From positions 124,001-188,000 of the forward strand of contig JANFAH010000021.1 of NCBI GenBank assembly GCA_024663395.1: a stretch of 64,000 bases of DNA, given 5' to 3'. Position numbers and translations under genes: made by a program. The notes beneath the pieces are model-generated. The model searched no databases. It was not told the DNA's origin and saw nothing but the letters and a program-made list of their open reading frames with translations. Below are positions 55,448 through 64,000 of this stretch, piece by piece (position 1 is the stretch's first letter; each line of letters begins with the position of its first letter). This stretch comes from Pisolithus tinctorius (lineage: Eukaryota; Basidiomycota; Agaricomycetes; Boletales; Pisolithaceae).

Positions 55448-56165
55448 GATCCTGCCAATCACAGACAATGTCAAACTTTTTTGCTTGACAATCTGATAGG
55501 GGGATAAAGACACAGTCCCTCATTGACATCCCCCCTCCTTACTAACTGTTGACATCAAGCCAGCTTTGCACTTATCTCAACAGCTCTAACATCAGCAACA
55601 TTTCTCTCAAGTGAAGTTGCTGGTTGCAAAGCAGGAAGGAGGCATCTCCCTCTCTGAGCCATTTTAAGCTATCAAAACACAAACAGGGATGGACAAGCAG
55701 CCATACACTTGTGAATGTGGAGGGCATCGACACACTCCCCACAATGCAGACAATGAAGCAGAATCACTCTGTGAAATGCTGCAATAGATTTAATATACTT
55801 CAACATCAGGAAGGGGTACTGTTCCACAAACTCGTGCACTGAGTTTGTATGACATACCAACAATGACCCTCTAGGGTACAGACTCAGCAGTAAATTCCTC
55901 ATGTATAGTAACATGGTCCAGCATATATTCTCATCAAATAAACTCATAACTGATGGCAATGACATCACTGTCCATGGTCATCTGCATGACACTGCCTGAC
56001 ATAACAAATACAAACAAAATGCCAGAACCCCAATGCATGCATTCCCCCCAAAAGGAAACTGCACATGATCAGACTTAATGGTCTGGTATGATCATTGAGG
56101 ACAAAGAGTTTGCAGACCTGGCCTGACGGCATCCAGGAATATGTTTTGGCTCTGAGTCAGCTAAG
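55448..56165 (-). pseudogene. Helitron-like remnant HLE2, N-terminal module
   Basis: Minus strand copy of 7873-8650: SLYPRGSLLVCHTNSVHEFV and the Cys/His block LHCLHCGECVDALHIHKC (55700-55968), and the downstream cagacctggcctgacggcatcc. Frames broken. Confidence 0.7.
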
Positions 56166-57560
56166 ATGACTAGTTGAGCCAAGCCAAGCAATGTGATGAA
56201 AACCATTTATGATATAGGGTATCCAAGCTGAGCTGTAGCCATGGAGAGCCATAGCTAGCTCCCAGCTAGCAGAGCCACAGCAACACTATTCCAGATTGGC
56301 AACTCCTTACTATCAGTCACCACTCATTCTTGATTGTCAAGGTTGCTCAACCTAATGGATCCACCCTTTATGAGAATAAGGGTGATGGAAAGGCACACAT
56401 TGTGGTTTGGTACAGTTACTTAAATAATTTGTTTGACATCAGACTTATAATAATCCACAGTGAGCCAAAGGACCATATTACTTATGGAACAGAGAGCCCT
56501 GTGTCTTTGGTTCTGATTCCAATGCAGACTCAGATGCATCTGGATGGCACAGGCATTGTCCGTATCTCCAAACACAGTCACTATGGCTGTGCCAGTGACA
56601 TCAACATGAAGCTCTCAAGCTTGATGATTGAGCTTGACCTGCATTGTGGGGATGATTGCATCATCACCAAGGTCATGGTGTGATGAGACCTAACAACAGG
56701 GTTTGTTGTAGGCTCACACAAAGAACCAAAAGAAGAAGTAAGAGAAGTGAGAGGGGAACAAACTTAGAAGCAGGCAGATTTAGGACTCATAGACCCAAAT
56801 GAACTAGCTTGGAGCTAGTCTGGGGATTGAACAGTGATACTTATACTAAGGTACATGCAGTAACAGTGAGGCATACATGAGGTCCATGACATCATAGTGA
56901 TGTCATGATGGTAGCATAGTGGAGCAGAACATACTAGAAGGTAGGCATGAGGCAACAGAAAGGCAAGGTCTAGACCACAGTTTGGACCAAGTCCAAAAAG
57001 ATAAAATAGGATGAAAGATTAGGTAAGACAAAAAGGAAAAGAGAAAAGAAGAAAAGTGTACATATCATAACACATGGATAATAGCAAGGATGCTGAAAAG
57101 CACCATCCCATCCTGAAGGAACCCCCCAGACAATCAGGTCAGTCCTTTTATATATTTATGCTCATAACTACTATCATACTGACATTTCTTCCACCAACTG
57201 TCAGGAAAGCAGTCCTGTGTTTTACACTTGTCAACAGTCTCTCCCTGCAGTCAAGAAGCTCAAGAATGGTACATCTTCCACAATGTAATCCTTGTGTTTC
57301 TAACAACTCAGCATTCACAGCCTCATCAAAGCTGGTACCATTGTTCCTCCCATCAGATTCCCCCCCCATGCAATTCACCTCTGGCTCAAATCTCATCTGT
57401 TACAGAACACATCAGCATCAACCAAGAGGATGTCTTGGTATGGAGATGCCATTGCCCTGATTTGCTGAATGCTGCTCCCATTATCAACTCATGGAATTCT
57501 GACTCTGAAAGTTATACCATCCTCTCTTTGAAAGATTTTCAATCATTTCTTTAGTGTAAG
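56166..57560 (+). pseudogene. Unrecognised ORF split by a solo LTR
   Basis: Frame 56330-56678 (VKVAQPNGSTLYENKGDGKA, LFDIRLIIIHSEPKDHITYG, MIELDLHCGDDCIITKVM) continues after the LTR in the same sense as DNSKDAEKHHPILKEPPRQS at 57077 and then fades into stops. Removing the LTR and one CATGG copy gives one longer frame. No family recognised; it is probably an old transposon or viral-like protein, but a decayed host gene is possible. Confidence 0.45.
56679..57072 (-). repeat. Solo LTR-A, minus orientation
   Basis: 394 bp, TGTGATGAGACC to ATATCATAACA, with a perfect CATGG duplication (56674-56678 and 57073-57077). Confidence 0.92.
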
Positions 57561-58009
57561 TGTAATGACTTTGTTTAGACACAGTTTATACTTCAATTGA
57601 GTATACTGTGTCACATTCTCCAACTTGCTAAGTCTAAAAGTGAACTAGGTACAAAAGCAATGTGGTAGGGCATAAAATATACTACAGCATGATTGGGGCA
57701 AAATGCACAGCATATGCAATATGTCAGCACAGCCAGCTGGGGAAAAAAGCACAGTGGCACTACAAAATGTGTGGGAATGAATGTGCAGATCTAACACCAT
57801 AATGATTTGCAAGCTGCATGAACCTGCCACTGAAAATGACAAGCAAGGCAAGATTGTCAATCAAGTCCCCCTCATGACAAGTTGGGATAGTCAAAACTAA
57901 TAGTACAGATAGTCAAAAAATAGCACATATAGTTGATGCACAGTCCAAAAAAGTAGTACAGATAATCAGAAAATAGTAGTATGGATAGTCAAAATTGAAA
58001 TTGAAACTA
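57561..58009. repeat. AT-rich spacer with short degenerate repeats
   Basis: From about 57890 to 58050 the motif tagtacagatagtcaaaa recurs four or five times with changes (for example 57902, 57954, 57978). No coding signal. It marks the border between transposon debris and the host-gene island, where CpG frequency rises again. Confidence 0.6.
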
Positions 58010-59834
58010 CTAGAAATAGTTCTGGTGGCTATCTAGACATTTTTGACTATCTGTGCATGTAAAAGTACGGACAGGCAAGGATAGACATTGGTTAATTTTC
58101 TGATGTGAATCGTAAAATGGAGAGAAAATTGAATGCGAATAATGGGCTATGGGCATCACAGGTTGAGAGAACATGAAGATTTTGGGATCGCGGAGGTTGA
58201 GCACGAGACGAGAAATCATAGTTGAGGAAATACTGTCATCACAAGAATGGGTAAGAGTGAGCATGCAAAGAGTAGAGAGGTGGGAAGGGGAGGATACGTT
58301 AGGTATGGTAAGGATGGGGCTGGGAGAAGTCTTACACGCTGGTAAACCCGGCAAGGAGCGATTTCGTTGGTGACTGATGAGCGGTAAGGACAAATTGGCA
58401 GGTCAAACCTGTAGCTAAAGAGGACACACCGTGGTGCCTACCTAGACAAGAAAAAGTTCAGAATAAGTGAAAGGTGATGCAGTGCAGCACATTACCAGAA
58501 AGGCAGCGATATTCGCGACATTGGCGCTGGTCATAAGTCTATCCGCATATGTAGATCGGCACTAATCCATAACCAATTTGGCAAGAAACGACACAATACG
58601 CACCCAAAATACAATACACCTGTGCATGACGAACGACAAACAATCAGCATGCATACATACAAGCCGAGAGACCGAAAGGGACAGACAATCGGACATTCAT
58701 AGCACTCACCATCACGTATGATGACATCCGATAGTGTACGACGACCTAATCTTCCGATATGCAATGTTCTCCGTAAGGTAAGTACAAACACGATGGCGTC
58801 GAACATCATCTGGCCGCTCCACGCAATCGCCATATCTGTGGATGCCATGAAGTGTATAATTTCCAAGGACAACAATGCGACAAACATTCAGCCCTGCCAA
58901 CCGGGTGGCACACTCATTTGCGGGGTCTAGAGGGGAAGGAGAGAGACCCACTGATCATAGGTAATGGGGACATCACATCCATAACGCGGCGCAGGGGTTG
59001 GTACAGCTCGAGATGTACCAGGCGAGGGTGACAGAATGGCCCACTGACCATATCACCCAACATCGCCCATGAAGATATGAAATCATGATTATCACCGGTA
59101 GCCATGATGACAGGCATCACACTTACGCAGGCTATCCCAATGGCAGCCAGAGCGATCGAAACCAGGAAGACGAGCACTCTCCTGCTTTTCTGGTACAGAG
59201 CGTACACCCGAATGATCATGATGACTGGTCGCAATGTGAGGCACTGCCCTTGATGGAGTATGACACCGACCTGCTCCCACGATCTGTACAATTAGGATTG
59301 TGATTTGCTCGTAGACACCAGCCGCTTTGCAGCTACAGGAGGACATATTAGTTGCATGTAACACTTACGATGAACAGTCACTGACAACTGAGAGCACGGA
59401 AATATTCCGCATTAGACGACCACGAAAGACAAAGGTATCATGGTCACATACAGTACCATCTTGTACCCAACTTCGTGGCCAGAACGTACCCACCATTACA
59501 GGCACACGAGCCAAAATGGTGAAATAACGATTGGCGACAAAGAGTGCAAACATCCATGACCTGTGGGGTTCTGTCCAAAAGAAATCCACTTCTCTCCTCC
59601 ATGTCAGTAGATAGTCATAGCACAATATCACTGTGAGACAAGCGTGTGATCGTGACGCTGGTCATGTACAAACGGACACTCACTGCTTGCTACCAAGTCC
59701 GATACAGAGGTGAGCTCCCTGTTGGATACGAGTGAATGTTCATATGTCGGGAAAGGTGATTGACCAAGCTCACAGTTGAAGGGGCATGAGAGTAGGCATG
59801 CGGCTGTCGAAACTTGAGAGTCAGAGAAGCTCAT
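58010..59834 (-). CDS. Multi-pass membrane protein, DUF6533 family, multi-exon
   Basis: Minus strand, about eight exons; coordinates of most introns are approximate. Clear parts: start MSFSDSQVSTAACLL (59834); intron 59683-59631; exon MILCYDYLLTWRREVDFFWT with RYFTILARVPVM, the DUF6533 signature (Y-D-x-L-L-T-x-x-R-E-V); VIMIIRVYALYQKSRRVLVF, the RxYALY block; MAIAWSGQMMFDAIVFVLTL; SANVANIAAFL; and the terminal block STMISRLVLNLRDP. Such proteins have about seven membrane helices and are greatly expanded in Agaricomycetes; function unknown. Divergent from the phosphotransferase gene and similar to the gene at 62805-64000. Confidence 0.75.
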
Positions 59835-60420
59835 AGAATAGATATAAGATACGGCGCCGTGCATAGACCGCTGATTATCGGTTTCAGACCTTGGTGGGAA
59901 ACTGTTCACATCATGATTCAGAGGATATGATTAACACCGGTATATACAACGGTGCCACCCAATAAAATTTCACTTCCCCTAGCTTGTCGTTCATTGCTAA
60001 CATACGCACCCGTATTCGTATTCGTATCAGATTGGGGAGAAATCAGGAAGACTGCGCCCACCTCGTTTGTTTCATTGATGCTAGACCAAACTTGTCGAGT
60101 TTGCTTGTCTGCAACTGTAGTTACTGTGGGACCGTCCCAAAAGAAGGGTTTTGCTGATGACTCTACCTTACTGGTCTGTATTTAATATGTTTGCACACTT
60201 CAGACAGACCTCGCGAGGTGAACGACTTCGAGTGCAGTTCGTCCCAGTTCGAACGTGTCGAAGTGGGTCTTCGAAGTTGCCACTTCGGGCTCGAACTGAG
60301 TTCGGTTCGACAGCAACACTGACTCCCACCATATATCAGCGTGTTCCGCCTTTGGTGTTCGGAAATCCCCTCTCTCGACGACTCCTTGCAGCTGGAGTAA
60401 CATGCTGGACCCGAAGTCTT
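59835..60420 (+). promoter_or_regulatory. Divergent intergenic region and possible long 5' leader
   Basis: Separates the DUF6533 gene and the phosphotransferase gene. 60210-60320 is packed with TTCGA/TCGAA motifs (cttcgag, gttcgaac, cttcgaag, cttcggg, ggttcgac) that could fold into stems. An open frame from ATG 60187 (MFAHFRQTSRGERLRVQF, Arg-rich) runs into the kinase frame, so a mitochondrial leader is possible. Confidence 0.45.
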
Positions 60421-62182
60421 ATGAAGGATCTGGAGAGCGAACTCTTCAACTATACTACTGGGCGTTTCCTGTAAGTCTCTTACATCTTGTCTCGTCTGTG
60501 TCTAACTCATAATGTGACGTACTCAGTGCCAACGACGCCCTTCGCCTCCGAGAACGTAGGCGCATCTTCGATATCCCCGGACTCTTCAAAATCATTGCTG
60601 AGGCACTCCATTGCAAGACTGAAGAGATCGTCGGCTTTCGAAAGCTCGGAGAGGGTGGCTTCAACCGTACCTTTCTCATCACCTTAGACACCGGCTTCCG
60701 GCTCGTAGCGCGCATTCCGTATCCCCTCCTGATTCCCAAGGCGTACGCTCTCGCCAGCGAAGTCGCCACCATGGACTTCCTTCGTTCCAAAGGCCTTCCC
60801 ATTCCCAAGGTCTACGCGTATTCCTGTACGCCAAAGAACGAGGCCAAGACGGAATATATTCTAATGGAGTACGTTGAAGGCACCGACTTGAGCCAGATAT
60901 GGTTCGACCTCAAGAAAGATGAAATCATCTCACTTATGGGCCAACTCGCGAAGGTCGAGTCTACTATGATGTCCATCTCTTTTCCCGCTGGCGGGAGCAT
61001 CTATTATGCCAGAGACCTGAAGAATCTGTCTGGGAACGAAGGCATCCCGCTCGTGGGGGACGAGGGCATCTCACCCGAGAAGGAGCGATTCTGCATAGGC
61101 CCTGATGTATCGGTACCGTTGTGGTATGGGCGAAGGGAACAACTGGACGTATTCCGAGGACCATGTACGGCGCACTTCTCCTTTCTCTTCTACCTCTTCT
61201 CAACCAATCGATCGCCATAGATAAAGACGCCAAATCGGTGCTGGTCACGGGAGCCCAGAAAGAGCTCGCCTACCTCGACCGGTTCGGCTCACCGAGGGCA
61301 CCTTACCAACGCTTCCGAAGGGAGTACTATAACTACAAGAAGCAGCCACCGTCGGACCACGCCGAGAACCTTCGTCGCTACCTCCGTCTCGCACCGTCTC
61401 TCGTGCCAGACGATGACTCCCTCAGCGCTTTCTGCATCCGCCACCCCGACCTCACCGACAGCAATCTCAAGGTTTCGACAGATTCCAGCGGCTTGCAGAT
61501 CCTTAGCATGTTGGACTGGCAGCACGCCGCTGTCCTGCCCCTCTTCCTCCACGCCGGTATGCCCGACATCATCCAGAACGAAGAGGACGAAGTCTCTCGA
61601 AGGATGGTCAAGCCTAAACTACCGGACGACTTCGACAAGCTAGCGGAAGAAAAGCAAGAATGGGAGATGGAACTCTTCCGTCGTCGTCTTGTTCACTATC
61701 ATTATATCGTGAGCACAGCGACGTACAACAGGATCCACCTCAAGGGTTTTGTCTACCCGTTGAATGATTTACGTCGCCGCATCTTCATTCATGCAACTGC
61801 TGCGTGGGAGGGTGAGACGATCAATTTGCTGGATTCCCTAATAGATATAGTGTTTGGCTGGGAGAGTTTTGCGAAGGACGGCACACCTTGTCCGGTCGTG
61901 TTTACGGAGGACGAGATAGCTGCGGCGGTGAAGCTGTATGAAGCGCTGGCGAACGCAGATATGGGTGAGAGGATGCTGAGGGACAATGTCGGCCGCGGGG
62001 AGGAGACTTGGGTGCCCGTCGCTCAGTACGAGGAAGCCAAGGCAATCGGTCAGGACATAAAGCGGAGAACATTGGAGGCATTAGCGGAGGACGAAGAAAC
62101 GACGGAGGAGGCGTACGCTGTGATCGAGGCGAACTGGCCCTTGGACGATATGGACGAAGAGGAGTTAGAGGAGTACAAGTAA
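60421..62182 (+). CDS. Phosphotransferase/kinase-like protein of the AIM9/FMP29 (APH) type
   Basis: Exons 60421-60470, 60527-61164 and 61221-62182 join to 1650 nt, 549 aa. Introns of 56 nt each, GTAAGT...TCAG and GTACGG...ATAG. N-terminal FNYTTGRFLANDALRLRERR, nucleotide loop FRKLGEGGFNRTFLITLDTG, RLVARIPYP with the likely lysine-equivalent Arg, ATMDFLRSKGLPIPKVYAYS, EYILMEYVEGTDLSQIW, GPDVSVPLWYGRREQLDVFR; catalytic FCIRHPDLTDSNLKV (H-x-D-x4-N) and LSMLDWQHAAVLPLFL (D-W in place of D-F-G). Substrate unknown. Start may be upstream at 60187. A GTAAGG donor at 62180 and a CAG at 62250 could add a short exon. Confidence 0.88.
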
Positions 62183-62804
62183 GGATCCGACTCTGTATAC
62201 CTATTCTGCGATGTTATTACCTATCTACTGTTAAATTCATCACCACTCAGGCTCTTTCGCAAGGGCAGTCAACGGAAACTTCTTCACGTCGTCGACGTCG
62301 TTCAACTTCTTTAGCTCGCTGATATCGCGAATGTTCAAATGAGTCGCACTTGTCCACTTTTTATTGAATTATCCTTGTTTCTTCTCCTTCGAAAGTGGAG
62401 CTTACATCTCGATTCTATCCTACCACTCGTTTCAGTGGAATGGGACTCGACTCCAACTTTAAGGGACAGTAACAATGCAATATCTACTGGCCCAGTGCAG
62501 TCCCAGTCCCTTTTTTAGTGAAAGAAGGCACTATCAGTCTATCACATATCTTCGTTCACGCAAAAGCACAAGGTCCTAATGGCTTTGTATGGTGTGTTAA
62601 GGGGCGTTTTGCAACTCCGAGCAAACGATAGTAGTCACCAATCCCGCAACCGATGCTCCTCGCGTATATACATCAAGGCTGATGAAATAACAACTAACGC
62701 GATGGGTGAGGCCAAGGCAATCTGATGAATTCTGCTCGTATCCTATGTAAAGGGCATTTGGAGTGTACACACCTTTGGCAAAAGCCACTAAGCCAGTGCA
62801 GACA
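62183..62804. other. Intergenic region between convergent genes
   Basis: 3' regions of the phosphotransferase and of the next minus-strand gene. No other gene or repeat recognised. Confidence 0.5.
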
Positions 62805-64000
62805 TCACACTATCGTCGCCGTCGTCTCAACACCAGGTAACCCTCGCGTTGTGGCAAATGCACTCGGATGTGATAGCGGAGGAAACGCAGCCACTGCTGG
62901 CCCAACAATAGATGGATCTCGAAGGTTCAACATCAACCTACTGATCATCGTCACCGAGATTCTGAGCGTGCACCGAACGCGCCATAATCAAGGTCATAAC
63001 CTACACCAGCTGGATGTCGAGTAGAGGGAACTTACACGTTGGTTATGCCGGAAGCGACGTCTTTTATACCATCCTATCCGAGAGCGATCAAAACACTTTT
63101 GAACGGTATATGAGGTATTGTGACTTACATTTGCCAGCTAAGTTCAGCCGTGTCGATAAAGTGTCCGAAAAGAGTGCGATTCCTGAACTCACCAAAAGCG
63201 TAACGATGTTCCCTACATTCGCAACGGACATCACTCTATCCACTCTGTCAGCATGCGCATACGACGTCTCAGTCCGGGACCCACGCGAAATATAGGCAAC
63301 CTAATCATACACGCATCAAGACCGTAGTTGAGGGGTATAGTCAAGGATAGACCCACCGTCTCGCAACAACACATCCGATATACTTCTCTTCCCTGGTATC
63401 CGGGAATACACCGATCTCCACAGTGTCAGTCCAAAGACGACTACGTCAAAAAGCAACTGTCCGCCCCATGCCGCCGCCATATCTACGAGTCACAATGTTG
63501 CACCGTTGAAGATGCGGCCAGATAGGAATCGAATTGTCGTCAGAAATCGCCATTCGCACAAGGTAAGCCGAGTCACGTACTCAATCCCCTGATGTACATC
63601 AGTGCTTCAATACCCGATGGATCCACGACACACGAAGAACGACAACTTACTGGTCGGAGGTGAGAAACCCCTTTCCAGGACAACCGATCGGAAGCTCCTG
63701 TGTTGAGGCCAGAGCAGCAGAGGGAGAAGAGGATGATGAAGACAAAGCCCACTATCCGTCCATGCATGTCAGCAGCTAATCATCGATCAACGATTGATAT
63801 CGAGCAGAGTGTACTCACGGCGCCTACGGCGATCGCACCCACTACCACAAATAAGAGCACAGCCAATACATGCCGGCTTCTTTCGTATAGTGCATATACG
63901 CGCATGATCATGACAACTGCAGAGATTCATCGATCAAGATAAAATGAGGAAGAGCACATGTACGCGACGGCGCATACGTACCTGCACAGATCATTTGGAC
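62805..64000 (-). CDS. Second DUF6533-type membrane protein, partial (runs off the window)
   Basis: Minus strand; the 5' part lies beyond 64000. Exon ends seen: ...ICA|intron|VVMIMRVYALYERSRHVLAV (exon 63916-63819), a long middle with introns, AAAWGGQLLFDVVVFGLTLW, KRSISDVLLRDG, SVANVGNIVTLL, and the terminal TMISRLMLNLRDPSIVGPAV, GLPGVETTATIV, stop at 62805-62807. The same order of blocks as the gene at 58010-59834, so the two are paralogues on the same strand flanking the phosphotransferase. Confidence 0.72.

Noticed and set aside
57890..58050. Short repeats with regular spacing suggested a CRISPR-like array
   Set aside because: Repeats are degenerate and adjacent, spacers are not unique units, and the organism is a fungus.
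1..64000. tRNA, rRNA, bacterial operons, prophage
   Set aside because: No cloverleaf, rRNA or prokaryotic gene signals were found; introns and element types are fungal.

Overview
The window looks like chromosomal DNA of a mushroom-forming basidiomycete (Agaricomycete). It has short 50-65 nt spliceosomal introns, chromodomain Ty3/gypsy retrotransposons with 4-5 bp target duplications, a Rep-helicase Helitron, hAT, Tc1-like and old Helitron debris, and an island of typical fungal genes. These are two genes with the motifs of the multi-pass DUF6533 family and one AIM9/FMP29-type phosphotransferase. No rRNA, tRNA, CRISPR array or bacterial-style operon was seen.

Layout. 1-9.5 kb: very old, CpG-poor transposon debris (retroelement G with its LTR, an element-E fragment, a minus-strand Helitron-like remnant carrying a 1.57-kb TA-flanked palindrome, a hAT transposase 3' end). 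9.5-44.4 kb: a nested stack whose boundaries can be read to the base. A decayed gypsy (A1) is split by plus-strand gypsy D (10301-44200, TSD TTCAC). D is split in gag by the gag-only retroelement E (11584-38000, TSD GCAC). E is split in its body by minus-strand gypsy B (12470-24770, TSD TACAG), whose protease gene is split by plus-strand gypsy A2 (16280-22104, TSD AGCAC). E is also split in its right LTR by a near-intact 10-kb Helitron (27775-37831). 44.4-48.2 kb: a second copy of element G riddled with solo LTRs. 48.2-56.2 kb: a second Helitron-like remnant split by gypsy C (48606-55447, TSD GATC). 56.2-58 kb: a broken ORF split by a solo LTR, then AT-rich repeats. 58-64 kb: host genes.

How the parts work. 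A2, B, C and D encode Gag, aspartic protease, reverse transcriptase/RNase H, integrase and a chromodomain (D has lost its integrase core). In A2, C and D an 11-nt sequence 2 nt inside the 5' LTR is perfectly complementary to an 11-nt LTR sequence 33-35 nt past the TATA box; in B the complementarity is partial. This points to Tf1-like self-priming. E encodes only Gag and must rely on enzymes in trans. The Helitron encodes a Rep-helicase of about 1884 aa in five exons plus three cargo genes.

Most striking: LTR pairs differ almost only at CpG sites, every in-frame stop I traced in B, C, D, E and the Helitron helicase is a TGA in a context that fits CGA, and three catalytic aspartates were changed to Asn by CpG-to-CpA change. 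Methylation-linked CpG decay appears to be the main force inactivating elements here, so LTR divergence is a poor clock at this locus.
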